Of a stretch of 64,000 nucleotides of DNA, positions 46,149 through 54,206 are shown one piece after another. The position numbers and the translations under genes were made by a program. The notes under the pieces are model-generated. The model searched no databases. It saw only the letters and a program-made list of their open reading frames with translations, and was not told where the DNA came from. Within the stretch, counting starts at the first letter, position 1; every line of letters begins with the position of its first letter. Origin of the DNA: Rhodoluna sp. Its GTDB lineage: Bacteria > Actinomycetota > Actinomycetes > Actinomycetales > Microbacteriaceae. The DNA is taken from positions 368,190-432,189 of the forward strand of contig JAHEDR010000002.1 of assembly GCA_024641095.1 (NCBI GenBank), in the 5' to 3' direction.

Positions 46149-46176
46149 ACACATTTTCGAATAATTGGCAAAATAC

Positions 46177-46207
46177 TTGACAAAATGTCGGTGGGTCTGC
46201 GTATTCT
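46177..46207 (+). promoter_or_regulatory. Promoter of the LysM gene
   Basis: TTGACA (46177-46182), a 19-nt spacer and TATTCT (46202-46207). The LexA box follows just downstream, over the expected transcription start. Confidence 0.6.
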
Positions 46208-46217
46208 TGTTCTATAA

Positions 46218-46233
46218 GCGAACAGTTGTTCGA
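46218..46233 (+). promoter_or_regulatory. LexA box of the LysM gene
   Basis: GCGAACAGTTGTTCGA matches TCGAACnnnnGTTCGA at every position but the first. It is the best LexA box in the window and lies 16 nt before the start codon. Confidence 0.92.
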
Positions 46234-46249
46234 ACAGAAAGGTAAAAAG

Positions 46250-46546
46250 ATGTCTCAAACCCCAGCAGCACGCAAGTTCTTCCGCAGTGCAGTAATCGTG
46301 GCTATTGCCGCAACCAGCGTCTTTGGCTTCGTTTCAACTGCAGCAGCTAATAACCCTGGCGCCGCAAGCTCATCGGCTGCCGACTTCGAATACATCACAA
46401 TCGAGTCAGGTCAGACCCTTTGGGATCTTGCCGAGCAGGTTGCTCCAGATGCAAACCCACAGGACTGGATGCAAGATGTGGTCAACCTAAATGGCCTGAC
46501 ATCAACAGACCTTAAGCCTGGCCAGCGAATCGCACTTCCGCAATAA
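46250..46546 (+). CDS. SOS-controlled LysM protein, likely cell-division inhibitor (YneA/ChiZ/DivS type)
   Basis: A 98-residue protein with a basic N-terminus, one hydrophobic segment (about 12-33) ending in AAA-N that could be a signal peptide or anchor, and a LysM domain (about 47-97: YITIESGQTLWDLAEQV then NLNGLTSTDLKPGQRIALP). LysM binds peptidoglycan. The gene is divergent from lexA and carries a near-perfect LexA box. Small LysM or single-span proteins in this position (YneA in Bacillus, Rv2719c/ChiZ in mycobacteria, DivS in corynebacteria) stop septation during DNA damage. The same role is inferred here. ATG 46250 has GAAAGG upstream. Confidence 0.85.
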   Translation: MSQTPAARKFFRSAVIVAIAATSVFGFVSTAAANNPGAASSSAADFEYITIESGQTLWDLAEQVAPDANPQDWMQDVVNLNGLTSTDLKPGQRIALPQ

Positions 46547-46556
46547 TTTTGATTCC

Positions 46557-46572
46557 AAATGGCAAGCCATTT
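46557..46572 (+). other. Short hairpin after the LysM gene
   Basis: AAATGG and CCATTT flank CAAG. It has a weak T content afterwards and is at best a poor terminator. Confidence 0.35.
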
Positions 46573-46605
46573 GAAATGGCATAAACCACTTCCAGAGGCT
46601 CAGGG

Positions 46606-46611
46606 TAACCT
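46606..46611 (+). promoter_or_regulatory. Leaderless-type -10 element of hisC
   Basis: TAACCT followed by 6 nt and GTG 46618. The G-run before the start (GGGGGG) is too close to serve as a ribosome binding site. Confidence 0.45.
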
Positions 46612-46617
46612 TGGGGG

Positions 46618-47709
46618 GTGGCTAATCTCTCAGACCTTCCAATTCGCGACGACCTAAAAGGTCGCACACCCTACGGCGCACCGCAGCTAAACGTGCCGGT
46701 CGCATTGAACGTAAACGAGAACACCCACCGCATTCCAGAAGAAGTAGCCGTTGATATCATCGGTCGTCTTGCTGCAGCTGTCCTAGACATCAACCGATAC
46801 CCAGATCGCGAATTTCTTTCACTCAGAAATGCCTTGGCGCAATATCTTGACGCAGATCTAAAGGCAGAGAACATCTGGGCGGCAAATGGTTCAAACGAAG
46901 TTTTGCAACACATCTTTCAGGCTTTTGGTGGCCCAGGTAGATCCTCACTTGGCTTCGGACCAACCTATTCAATGTATTCACTCATTGCACAGGGAACCGG
47001 CACTTCATATGTTGATGCCCCGCGACTCGAGCGCTACGAATTAACTCCTGAGCACATCCGTGCCGCTATCGCCGAGCACAAACCAAATATCGTGATGCTG
47101 TGCTCACCAAATAACCCAACCGGAACCCCACTTAGCCTCAGCTGCATCGAGGCAGCCTATGAGGCAGTAACTGAGGCCACCGGCGGAATCGTTGTGGCCG
47201 ATGAGGCATACGCGGAATTTGGTGGCAACACCGAGGTAAGCGCTACCTCTTTGCTTCCGGGGCGCGAACGCCTTTTGATTTCTCGCACCATGAGTAAGGC
47301 ATTTGCCTTTGCGGGTGCCCGCGTTGGATACCTAGCTGCTGACGCCGCTGTGATTGATGCGCTTCGTCTTGTGCGTTTGCCATATCACCTGAGTGCATTC
47401 ACCCAGGCGGCAGCAGAGGCGGCACTTGATCACTCGGCAACCATGTTGGCAACGGTTGACGACATTAGATATCAGCGTGACCGAATCGTTCTGGAACTCA
47501 AGGAATTGGGCCTAGATCCTTATCGCTCAGACTCAAACTTTGTTCTCTTTGGCGGACTGGAAGACCCGAATGCCGTTTTTGAAGCACTGCTTGCCAAGGG
47601 TGTTTTGATTCGCAACGTTGGCATCCCAGGCACTCTGCGAGTAAGTGCCGGTACCGAAGCAGAAACCACAGCATTCCTTGACGCGCTTCGCCAAGTACTC
47701 AATAAATAG
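46618..47709 (+). CDS. hisC: Histidinol-phosphate aminotransferase
   Basis: A 363-residue class-I/II PLP aminotransferase of histidine synthesis that converts imidazole acetol phosphate to histidinol phosphate. It has the substrate segment ANGSNEVLQHIFQAFGG (about 87-103), CSPNNPTGTP (about 162-171), VVADEAYAEFGG with the PLP aspartate, and the Schiff-base lysine in SRTMSKAFAFAGARVGY (about 228). It opens the histidine cluster here, and hisD, its usual upstream neighbour, is not present in this window. GTG start with a possible leaderless promoter. Confidence 0.94.
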   Translation: MANLSDLPIRDDLKGRTPYGAPQLNVPVALNVNENTHRIPEEVAVDIIGRLAAAVLDINRYPDREFLSLRNALAQYLDADLKAENIWAANGSNEVLQHIFQAFGGPGRSSLGFGPTYSMYSLIAQGTGTSYVDAPRLERYELTPEHIRAAIAEHKPNIVMLCSPNNPTGTPLSLSCIEAAYEAVTEATGGIVVADEAYAEFGGNTEVSATSLLPGRERLLISRTMSKAFAFAGARVGYLAADAAVIDALRLVRLPYHLSAFTQAAAEAALDHSATMLATVDDIRYQRDRIVLELKELGLDPYRSDSNFVLFGGLEDPNAVFEALLAKGVLIRNVGIPGTLRVSAGTEAETTAFLDALRQVLNK

Positions 47710-47760
47710 GCATTCGCTAGGATTGACTAAACAAACATCGCATTCGCGAAAGGCAATTTC

Positions 47761-48360
47761 ATGAGCCGTACTGCAACCCTGCAGCGCAAGACTTCTGAAT
47801 CTTCGATTGAGCTAAGCCTCAACCTAGATGGAACCGGTCGCGCCGATATCTCTACATCGGTGCCGTTCTTTGACCACCTGCTCACTGCCTTTGCTAAGCA
47901 CTCGCTTGTTGACCTCGGAGTTCGAGCTACCGGCGATACCCACATCGATGTTCACCACACGGTAGAAGACACCGCAATTGTTCTTGGTCAAGCTATTAAG
48001 CAGGCTCTCGGAGACAAGTCAAAGATTGGTCGCTATGGCGATGCAACTGTTCCACTAGACGACGCACTTGCGCGCGCGGTGGTTGATGTTTCAGGTAGAC
48101 CTTATTTGGTGCACACCGGCGAACCTGCTGGTTTTGAATTTCACCTGATTGGTGGTCACTTCACCGGTTCAATGATTCGTCACGTTTTTGAAGCCATCTC
48201 ATTGAACGCGGGAATCACCGTGCACGTGACCGTGCTTGACGGTCGCGACCCGCACCACATTGCAGAGGCAGAGTTCAAGGCGTTTGCGCGAGCATTCCGC
48301 AAGGCGGTTGAATTTGACGCGCGCGTTGAAGGTATTCCTTCAACCAAGGGTGCACTGTAA
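47761..48360 (+). CDS. hisB: Imidazoleglycerol-phosphate dehydratase
   Basis: A 199-residue manganese enzyme of histidine synthesis. Duplicated metal-binding motifs are [16 protein letters not shown] (about 61-76) and [16 protein letters not shown] (about 162-177). The FFDHLL segment is near residue 38. It is monofunctional, without the phosphatase domain fused in enterobacteria. It has a good ribosome binding site (GAAAGG). It abuts hisH with no gap (stop at 48360, start at 48361). Confidence 0.97.
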   Translation: MSRTATLQRKTSESSIELSLNLDGTGRADISTSVPFFDHLLTAFAKHSLVDLGVRATGDTHIDVHHTVEDTAIVLGQAIKQALGDKSKIGRYGDATVPLDDALARAVVDVSGRPYLVHTGEPAGFEFHLIGGHFTGSMIRHVFEAISLNAGITVHVTVLDGRDPHHIAEAEFKAFARAFRKAVEFDARVEGIPSTKGAL

Positions 48361-48996
48361 GTGGTAGCACCCCGCGTAGTCGTTCTTGATTACGGCAGCG
48401 GAAATGTTCACTCTGCAGCTAAAGCGCTCGCCGAAGCTGGAGCAAATGTAGAACTCACTCGCGATCGTGATGCAGTTTTAAATGCTGACGGATTATTAGT
48501 TCCAGGAGTTGGCGCATTTGCCGCGGTAATGGAGCAGCTAAACGCAATTAACGCTGGCGAATTGATTGACAAGAGATTAGTGGCCGGCAAGCCGGTGCTT
48601 GGAATTTGTGTTGGACTACAAGTCATGTTTGAACTTGGCGTAGAGCACGGTTTGGAAACAGTTGGCTTGGGTCAGTGGCCTGGCAAAGTTGAAAAATTAG
48701 ATGCACCCGTTTTGCCACACATTGGTTGGAACACCATTGATGCCGCAAAAAACTCAAAGCTGTTCAAAGGTGTTGAGCACGAGCGATTTTATTTCGTGCA
48801 CTCCTACGGCGTAAAAAACTGGGAACTAATTGTTGACGGCCCACTTGCCGCACCAAAAGTAACCTGGGCAAATTACGGTGGCAACTTTGTAGCCGCTGTT
48901 GAAAATGGCCCGCTGTCGGCAACGCAATTTCACCCAGAAAAATCTGGGCAGGCTGGAATTCAAGTTCTGAGTAACTGGCTCGAAACTTTTAAGTAA
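48361..48996 (+). CDS. hisH: Imidazole glycerol phosphate synthase glutamine amidotransferase subunit
   Basis: A 211-residue class-I glutaminase that supplies ammonia to HisF. The nucleophile Cys is in [14 protein letters not shown] (about residue 83). The catalytic His and Glu are in TQFHPEKSG (about 187-195). The partner gene hisF is not adjacent in this window, so the two subunits are encoded apart or hisF lies elsewhere. It starts directly after the hisB stop (GTG) and is followed by the priA/hisA gene after 9 nt. Confidence 0.95.
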   Translation: MVAPRVVVLDYGSGNVHSAAKALAEAGANVELTRDRDAVLNADGLLVPGVGAFAAVMEQLNAINAGELIDKRLVAGKPVLGICVGLQVMFELGVEHGLETVGLGQWPGKVEKLDAPVLPHIGWNTIDAAKNSKLFKGVEHERFYFVHSYGVKNWELIVDGPLAAPKVTWANYGGNFVAAVENGPLSATQFHPEKSGQAGIQVLSNWLETFK

Positions 48997-49005
48997 GGAA
49001 ACAAA

Positions 49006-49752
49006 ATGTCAAAATACCTAGAACTACTTCCGGCAGTAGATGTAGCCGACGGCAAAGCCGTTCGTCTAACCCAGGGTGAAGCTGGTTCCGAGACCGATTA
49101 CGGTAGTCCGCTCGAAGCTGCGCAGACTTGGATAAATGCGGGTGCCGAATGGATTCACCTAGTTGATCTTGATGCAGCTTTTGGTCGCGGAGATAACCGC
49201 GCAATCATTCGCGAGGTTGTTGATTCAGCAAAAACTGAACTCGGTCGCGGCGTAAAGATTGAACTTTCGGGTGGCATTCGCGATGACGCATCATTGGAGG
49301 CCGCACTCGAAGCCGGTGCAACTCGCGTGAACCTAGGAACTGCTGCGCTTGAAAACCCAGACTGGACCCACAAGGTAATTGCCAAATTTGGCGATGCAAT
49401 CGCGGTTGGTCTTGATGTTCGTGGCACAACTCTTGCTGCTCGTGGTTGGACCCGCGAAGGCGGAGACTTGTGGGAAGTGCTTGCGCGTCTAGAAGATGCG
49501 GGCTGCCCGCGCTACGTCGTGACAGACGTAACCAAAGACGGCACTCTAAAGGGTCCAAACATTGACTTGCTTCGCGAGGTAATGCAACGCACAAAAAAGC
49601 CGGTGGTTGCATCGGGTGGCATTTCATCGCTTCAAGATATTCGCGATCTACGTGCACTAGTAAGCGAGGGCCTTGAGGGTGCAATTCTTGGTAAGTCACT
49701 TTACGCTGGCAAGTTCACCTTAGAAGAAGCGCTAGAAATCGCAAACGCTTAA
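49006..49752 (+). CDS. priA: Phosphoribosyl isomerase (HisA, PriA type)
   Basis: A 248-residue TIM-barrel isomerase that converts ProFAR to PRFAR in histidine synthesis. In many Actinobacteria the same protein (PriA) also does the TrpF step of tryptophan synthesis. The catalytic aspartates are in [15 protein letters not shown] (D11) and [14 protein letters not shown] (about D176). The phosphate loops are ELSGGIRDD and VVASGGISS. The sequence reads PriA-like, but dual function is inferred from lineage. It abuts the SseB-like gene without a gap. Confidence 0.93.
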   Translation: MSKYLELLPAVDVADGKAVRLTQGEAGSETDYGSPLEAAQTWINAGAEWIHLVDLDAAFGRGDNRAIIREVVDSAKTELGRGVKIELSGGIRDDASLEAALEAGATRVNLGTAALENPDWTHKVIAKFGDAIAVGLDVRGTTLAARGWTREGGDLWEVLARLEDAGCPRYVVTDVTKDGTLKGPNIDLLREVMQRTKKPVVASGGISSLQDIRDLRALVSEGLEGAILGKSLYAGKFTLEEALEIANA

Positions 49753-50541
49753 ATGAAAAGTCACGACCATAAACACATCAACAAGAATCACCTCGCCGAT
49801 TCTGCTGGTGTGCCTTGGGATGGCAGAGCATTTAACGAGAACCCATTCGCAAACGATGATGGTTCGGCCAGGCCTGAACTAGTTCAGGCCATTCGCGAAT
49901 TTCACGAAACTCTAGACCCAAAAGAAGTCTTCGTAGAGTTTTCAAAATCCCGCCTGTTAATTCCACTGCTCGCCGATCTTGGCGAATCTGAGGAAGGTGC
50001 GCACGGTCACACGGTAGACAAGAGCGCCGATCTTTCAATCGTGAATGTGCAAACCCCAGATGACCAAGTGGGTCTTCCAGTTTTTAGTTCGGTGGAGGCA
50101 ATGCAGCGGTGGAATCCGAGTGCAAGACCTGTGCCAAGTGACGCCGTTAAAGTTGCGCTAGCTGCAGCAAGCGAGGGTAATACTCGCATAATTCTTGACC
50201 CGGGTTCCGATACTGAGTTTGCGTTTAGAAGATCAGCAATTGCCGCACTTGCGCAGCAAAAAGATTGGGCCGCACCACATCTAAGCCAAAGCGTGATTAG
50301 CGAATTTGGAAAAGCAGTCGAAGGCGAATCGGAAATTGCAAAAGTTGTGATTGGTTCACTTGATCCAAATTCCAGACTCGCTGGCCCAGAAGTAAAAGTT
50401 GAGCTGCAGGTTAAAAAAGGTTTAACCAAGGATCAGCTTGAAGAGATTCTTCATCGGGTAACAGAGCGCTGGGCGCAAAGTGAAGTTATTGCCAGCTCCG
50501 TTGATTCAATGGCTCTGGTCGTAAAGCCCGCGGATAGTTAA
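49753..50541 (+). CDS. SseB-like family protein
   Basis: A 262-residue protein. The N-terminal part is His/Lys/Asp-rich (MKSHDHKHINKNHLADS). The SseB-like domain covers about residues 30-130 (LLIPLL followed by FSSVEAMQRWNP). A C-terminal domain of about 110 residues (VVIGSLDPNSRLAGPEVKVELQ in pieces) follows. Genes of this kind follow hisA/priA in many Actinobacteria. The function is unknown. It starts right after the priA stop and converges with DUF1844, overlapping it by 4 nt. Confidence 0.82.
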   Translation: MKSHDHKHINKNHLADSAGVPWDGRAFNENPFANDDGSARPELVQAIREFHETLDPKEVFVEFSKSRLLIPLLADLGESEEGAHGHTVDKSADLSIVNVQTPDDQVGLPVFSSVEAMQRWNPSARPVPSDAVKVALAAASEGNTRIILDPGSDTEFAFRRSAIAALAQQKDWAAPHLSQSVISEFGKAVEGESEIAKVVIGSLDPNSRLAGPEVKVELQVKKGLTKDQLEEILHRVTERWAQSEVIASSVDSMALVVKPADS

Positions 50542-50876
50542 TTAACTGGACCGGTGAATTTTTCACCGGGGCCGGCGCCGGGAGCATCTTTAATTACTGA
50601 GGCCTCGCGGAATGCCAACTGCAGTGAGCGCAGTCCGTCTCGCAGTGGGCGAGCGTGGTGGTCTCCAATGTCGGCAGCTGCCGCGGTAACCAAACCAGCC
50701 AAGGCGGTAATTAGCTTCCTGGCCTCATCCAAATCACCCTTGGCTCCGTCCTCACCAAGGCCGCACTGAATTGCTGCAGCGCTCATGAGGTGCACGGCTG
50801 TGGTGGTGATGACCTCCACGGCTGGAACTTCGGCGATATCGCGTACCTGGTCGGCAACGTCCTTGAATTCGGCCAC
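50538..50876 (-). CDS. DUF1844 family protein
   Basis: A 112-residue small, alpha-helical protein of the DUF1844 family, common between the his cluster and infC in Actinobacteria. Characteristic segments are ADQVRDIAEVPAVEVITTTAV, HLMSAAAIQCGL and DEARKLITALAGLV. No membrane helix and no catalytic motif are seen, and the function is unknown. GTG start with AAGGAG upstream. An inverted repeat (CCGGTGAA/TTCACCGG, 50551-50569) lies within its last codons and may slow transcription from either side. Confidence 0.88.
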   Translation of the reverse strand: MAEFKDVADQVRDIAEVPAVEVITTTAVHLMSAAAIQCGLGEDGAKGDLDEARKLITALAGLVTAAAADIGDHHARPLRDGLRSLQLAFREASVIKDAPGAGPGEKFTGPVN

Positions 50877-50894
50877 TGGGGCTTCTCCTTTTGA

Positions 50895-51076
50895 ATGGTT
50901 TCTGCTAGGCTAACCCATGGCTCCGAGGTTCGTCCTCGGTCAGAAGTGGATTCAATTCCCACCCGCGATCACCGATTCTTTAGGTGGCCGGGTAAAGCTT
51001 TGAAACTTACGTTTCTGCACGTATTCAGGCTTCCGCCTGGGATGTGGCCATTTTGCCCAGTCCAGAGGAGTAACAG
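50895..51076 (+). promoter_or_regulatory. Structured leader of the infC operon
   Basis: About 180 nt without a gene between the divergent DUF1844 and infC. It contains a perfect hairpin CCGAGG/CCTCGG (50923-50928, 50934-50939), a GTGG...CCAC hairpin (50946-50962), AGGC/GCCT and a TGGG...CCCA pairing before GGAG. Leaders of infC-rpmI-rplT operons often mediate control by L20 or IF3. That role here is inferred, and no known motif was matched. Confidence 0.5.
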
Positions 51077-51703
51077 ATCAGCGATCCCCGTATCAATGAG
51101 CGCATCCGCGTGCCAGAGGTCCGCCTCGTCGGCGCACAAGGTGAGCAAATTGGCGTTGTAAAGATTGAAGATGCCTTGCGCATGGCGCAGGAGCAAGACC
51201 TTGACCTAGTTGAGGTTGCACCAACTTCAAAGCCACCGGTTGCAAAGCTAATGGACTTCGGCAAATTCAAATATGAAGCTGCCCAGAAGGTTCGTGAAGC
51301 TCGTAAGAACCAGGTCAACACCATCCTTAAGACCGTTCGTTTCGGCCTAAAGATTGATGACCACGACTACGGCACAAAGCGCGCACAGATCGCAAAGTTC
51401 CTCAAGGCAGGCGACAAGGTCAAGGTGATCGTGGTTTTCCGCGGTCGCGAGCAGTCCCGCCCAGAAATGGGCATCAAGTTGCTTCAGAAGCTAGCTGAAG
51501 AAGTCGCTGAGTTGGGTGCAGTCGAATCGAATCCTTCGATCGACGGCCGCAACATGGTGATGGTAATTGGCCCGCTAAAGAACAAGGCAGATGCTAAGGC
51601 AGAAGCCAAAAAAGCAGCTGACAAGTTGTCTAAGGCAGCAGCCAAAGAACCAGTCAGCGCAGACCAGCCAAAAGAGTCGGCAGCAGCAGAAGCTGCCGAG
51701 TAG
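51077..51703 (+). CDS. infC: Translation initiation factor IF-3 with AUC start codon
   Basis: A 208-residue factor that keeps 30S subunits free and checks start codons. The conserved N-terminus [14 protein letters not shown] requires initiation at ATC 51077. An in-frame TAA lies at 51071, GGAG sits 6 nt upstream of ATC, and the first normal start, GTG 51110, would remove NERIR. Non-AUG starts of infC are known to allow IF3 to limit its own synthesis. Other features are the N-domain ([20 protein letters not shown]), the C-domain ([17 protein letters not shown]) and a C-terminal Lys/Ala-rich extension of about 40 residues. Confidence 0.92.
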   Translation: MSDPRINERIRVPEVRLVGAQGEQIGVVKIEDALRMAQEQDLDLVEVAPTSKPPVAKLMDFGKFKYEAAQKVREARKNQVNTILKTVRFGLKIDDHDYGTKRAQIAKFLKAGDKVKVIVVFRGREQSRPEMGIKLLQKLAEEVAELGAVESNPSIDGRNMVMVIGPLKNKADAKAEAKKAADKLSKAAAKEPVSADQPKESAAAEAAE

Positions 51704-51720
51704 AAAAACAGGAGATAGCA

Positions 51721-51915
51721 ATGCCAAAGCAGAAGACCCACTCGGGCGCCAAGAAGCGTTTCCGCTTCACCGGTAGCGGCAAGATCATGAAGCAGCAGAT
51801 CAACATGCGCCACAACCAGGAGCACATGTCAAACCGTCGCAAGCGTCGCCTTAACGTCGACCAGGTTGTTTCACCGGCCGACTACAAGACCCTCAAGACC
51901 CTACTCGGCAAGTAA
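51721..51915 (+). CDS. rpmI: Ribosomal protein L35
   Basis: A 64-residue basic 50S protein. The family signature is [19 protein letters not shown] near the N-terminus, with [14 protein letters not shown] in the middle. Length is standard. AGGAG lies before the ATG. It is coupled in the classical infC-rpmI-rplT operon. Confidence 0.98.
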   Translation: MPKQKTHSGAKKRFRFTGSGKIMKQQINMRHNQEHMSNRRKRRLNVDQVVSPADYKTLKTLLGK

Positions 51916-51941
51916 ACCGACCAATTTTTTAGGAGCAACAA

Positions 51942-52325
51942 ATGGCAAGAGTAAAAAACGCGGTTAACGGTGCAAAGAAGCGTCGTACCGCACTAGAGCG
52001 CGCCAAGGGCTACCGCGGTCAGCGTTCACGCCTATACCGCATGGCAAAGCAGCAGATGCTGCACTCATTGGTTTACGCATACAACGACCGTCGCGCTCGC
52101 AAGGGTGACTTCCGTCGTCTGTGGATCCAGCGCATTAACGCTGCATCTCGCGCAAACGGCATGACTTACAACCGCTTTATCCAGGGTCTAGGCCTTGCAG
52201 GTATCGAGGTTGACCGTCGTATCCTTGCCGATCTTGCGGTAAACGACCCAAAGACCTTCACTAGCTTGGTTGCATCTGCAAAGGCTGCTTTGCCTGCAGA
52301 CACCTCGGCTCCAAAGGCTAAGTAG
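51942..52325 (+). CDS. rplT: Ribosomal protein L20
   Basis: A 127-residue 50S assembly protein. It has the signature [16 protein letters not shown] (about 28-43) and the basic [20 protein letters not shown] (about 51-70), and it ends with an Ala/Lys tail. AGGAG lies before the ATG. L20 is a translational repressor of this operon in some bacteria. Confidence 0.98.
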   Translation: MARVKNAVNGAKKRRTALERAKGYRGQRSRLYRMAKQQMLHSLVYAYNDRRARKGDFRRLWIQRINAASRANGMTYNRFIQGLGLAGIEVDRRILADLAVNDPKTFTSLVASAKAALPADTSAPKAK

Positions 52326-52331
52326 TTTCAA

Positions 52332-53126
52332 ATGCTCATCGATCCCAAGGCCGCTAAGGTCCGTGGGGTTGCCAAGCTAACCAAGAAAGACGCCCGGTCA
52401 TCGACCGGGCTCTTTCTGCTTGAGGGACCTCAGGGGCTAAAAGAAGCTTTAGACCGCCCAAAGCTAATCGTCGAGTTGTACGCAACCGAGGATGCATTGG
52501 AGCGCTACCCGGATCTCTTTGAACGTGCCGAATCGGCTCGAATTCAGGTTCAACTGGTCAGCGAGCCAGTACTTAAGGCCCTAACTGACACCACCACGCC
52601 TCAAGGGGTAGTGGCTGTGTGCCAGCAACTCGATGTCACTCTCGAAGACATCATTGCCTCAAAGCCTCAACTTGTTGCCCTATTGGCCAATATCCGCGAC
52701 CCGGGCAACGCCGGTACCGTGCTTCGCGCTGCCGACGCATCGGGTGCAGATGCCGTGATCTTCAGCTCAAACAGCGTAGATGTCTATAACCCAAAGGTGG
52801 TCAGATCCACCACGGGTTCCCTTTTTCACCTGCCTTTTGCGGTGGATGTAGAGATTGAGGATGCCATCAAGGCCCTAAAAGCCGCTGGATTACAGGTTTT
52901 TGCAGCCAATGGCGGGGCAGAAGAGATCCCTAGCCTGCCGGCAGACACGCTTTCCAAGCCAACTACCTGGGTATTCGGCAACGAGGCCTGGGGTTTTGAG
53001 CAAACCACCCTAGATCTGGTCGATCGCCAGGTATCGGTGCCTATTTACGGTGCAGCCGAATCTTTGAACCTTGCCACCGCGGCCAGCATTTGTTTGTACG
53101 CCTCGGCTTTCGCTCAAAACGCCTAA
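52332..53126 (+). CDS. SpoU/TrmH family RNA 2'-O-methyltransferase
   Basis: A 264-residue SPOUT-class enzyme with a trefoil knot. The three motifs are NIRDPGNAGTVLRAADASGAD (motif 1, about 118-138, two halves), WVFGNEAWGFEQ (motif 2, about 216-227) and VPIYGAAESLNLATAASI (motif 3, about 236-253). An N-terminal RNA-binding domain precedes. It matches the methyltransferase gene usual between rplT and pheS in Actinobacteria (TsnR-like). The target, probably a 23S rRNA ribose, is not certain. It starts 6 nt after the rplT stop. Confidence 0.9.
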   Translation: MLIDPKAAKVRGVAKLTKKDARSSTGLFLLEGPQGLKEALDRPKLIVELYATEDALERYPDLFERAESARIQVQLVSEPVLKALTDTTTPQGVVAVCQQLDVTLEDIIASKPQLVALLANIRDPGNAGTVLRAADASGADAVIFSSNSVDVYNPKVVRSTTGSLFHLPFAVDVEIEDAIKALKAAGLQVFAANGGAEEIPSLPADTLSKPTTWVFGNEAWGFEQTTLDLVDRQVSVPIYGAAESLNLATAASICLYASAFAQNA

Positions 53127-53151
53127 TCACCCTTATTTAGAGCCTTAAAGG

Positions 53152-53157
53152 TAGACT
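53152..53157 (+). promoter_or_regulatory. Leaderless-type -10 element of pheS
   Basis: TAGACT followed by 8 nt and ATG 53166. The alternative start TTG 53157 overlaps the hexamer. Confidence 0.42.
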
Positions 53158-53165
53158 TGATCCCT

Positions 53166-54206
53166 ATGTCTGCCGAAAATCCAATCTCACAGCCAGCCGT
53201 TGACGCAGCCGTTTCAGAGGCTCTAGCGGCAATTTCTGCTGCCTCGGACCTGGCCGGCCTAAAAGCTGCCCGCCAGAGCACGGTTGGTGAACAATCGGCA
53301 ATTGCCCAGCTGAATGCCCAGATGAAGTCGGTTCCAAACGAGTTCAAGGCAGAGGCCGGCGCCCTTATCGGTAAGGCCAGAGCCACACTAAACGAGGCAT
53401 TTGCGGCAAAAGAGGCCGAATTTTGGGCCGTCGAGCAGGCTGCAAAGTTGGCCGCTGAGGCAGTTGACGTCACAGCCGCTCCAGAGCCTGCCCGTATCGG
53501 TGCTCGCCACCCACTTTCACTTTTGCAAGACACCATCGCAGATGTTTTCGTTGGCATGGGCTGGGAAATCGAGGAGGGGCCAGAAGTTGAAAGCGAATGG
53601 TTCAACTTTGACGCGCTGAACTTTGACGCAGACCACCCAGCGCGTGCAATGCAAGACACATTCTTTGTAGAACCGGTGGAATCTCACCTGGTTTTGCGCA
53701 CTCACACTTCACCGGTGCAGGTGCGTTCAATGTTGAGTCGCGAAGTGCCGATCTACGTGCTGTGTCCTGGTCGCGTTTTCCGCACCGATGAACTTGATGC
53801 AACTCACACACCGGTTTTCCACCAGGTTGAAGGTCTTGCCGTTGATAAAGGTTTGACCATGGCAGATCTTCGAGGCACACTCGAGCACTTTGCCAGAATC
53901 ATGTTTGGTCCAGATGCTCAAATTCGTTTGCGTCCTTCATTCTTTCCGTTCACTGAGCCATCAGCAGAGCTAGACGTTTGGCACCCTGGTGCTAAGGGTG
54001 GCGCTCGCTGGGTTGAGTGGGGCGGTTGCGGCATGGTGAATCCAAATGTTTTGAAGGCCGCCGGAATTGATCCGGAAGTTTATTCAGGCTTTGCATTCGG
54101 TATGGGTATCGAACGCACTTTGATGTTCCGCAACGATGTAAAAGACATGCACGACATGGTTGAATCCGATGTTCGTTTCAGTGAGCAGTTTGGAGTGTCA
54201 ATCTAA
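53166..54206 (+). CDS. pheS: Phenylalanyl-tRNA synthetase alpha subunit
   Basis: A 346-residue class-II catalytic subunit. The N-terminal coiled coil (about 1-85) binds tRNA-Phe. Motif 2 is [20 protein letters not shown] (about 197-216) and motif 3 is [13 protein letters not shown] (about 302-314). ATG 53166 is chosen because TAGACT lies 8 nt upstream. TTG 53157 with AAAGG five bases before it is the alternative and would add three residues. It is coupled to pheT by a one-base overlap. Confidence 0.95.
   Translation: MSAENPISQPAVDAAVSEALAAISAASDLAGLKAARQSTVGEQSAIAQLNAQMKSVPNEFKAEAGALIGKARATLNEAFAAKEAEFWAVEQAAKLAAEAVDVTAAPEPARIGARHPLSLLQDTIADVFVGMGWEIEEGPEVESEWFNFDALNFDADHPARAMQDTFFVEPVESHLVLRTHTSPVQVRSMLSREVPIYVLCPGRVFRTDELDATHTPVFHQVEGLAVDKGLTMADLRGTLEHFARIMFGPDAQIRLRPSFFPFTEPSAELDVWHPGAKGGARWVEWGGCGMVNPNVLKAAGIDPEVYSGFAFGMGIERTLMFRNDVKDMHDMVESDVRFSEQFGVSI

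Noticed and set aside
46065..46154. A 30-residue longer N-terminus for LexA
   Set aside because: It would run through the LexA box and the promoter. The start at 46064 has a ribosome binding site and fits the family length.
50551..50569. Inverted repeat at the end of DUF1844 as terminator of the SseB-like gene
   Set aside because: The stem is perfect but it is followed by G/C and not by T, so intrinsic termination is unlikely.
50946..50962. A tRNA T-arm-like sequence (stem of four pairs and loop TTCAATT) near the start of the infC leader
   Set aside because: The usual G-C pair closing the loop is missing, and no matching acceptor, D or anticodon arms lie upstream. It is treated as part of the infC leader.
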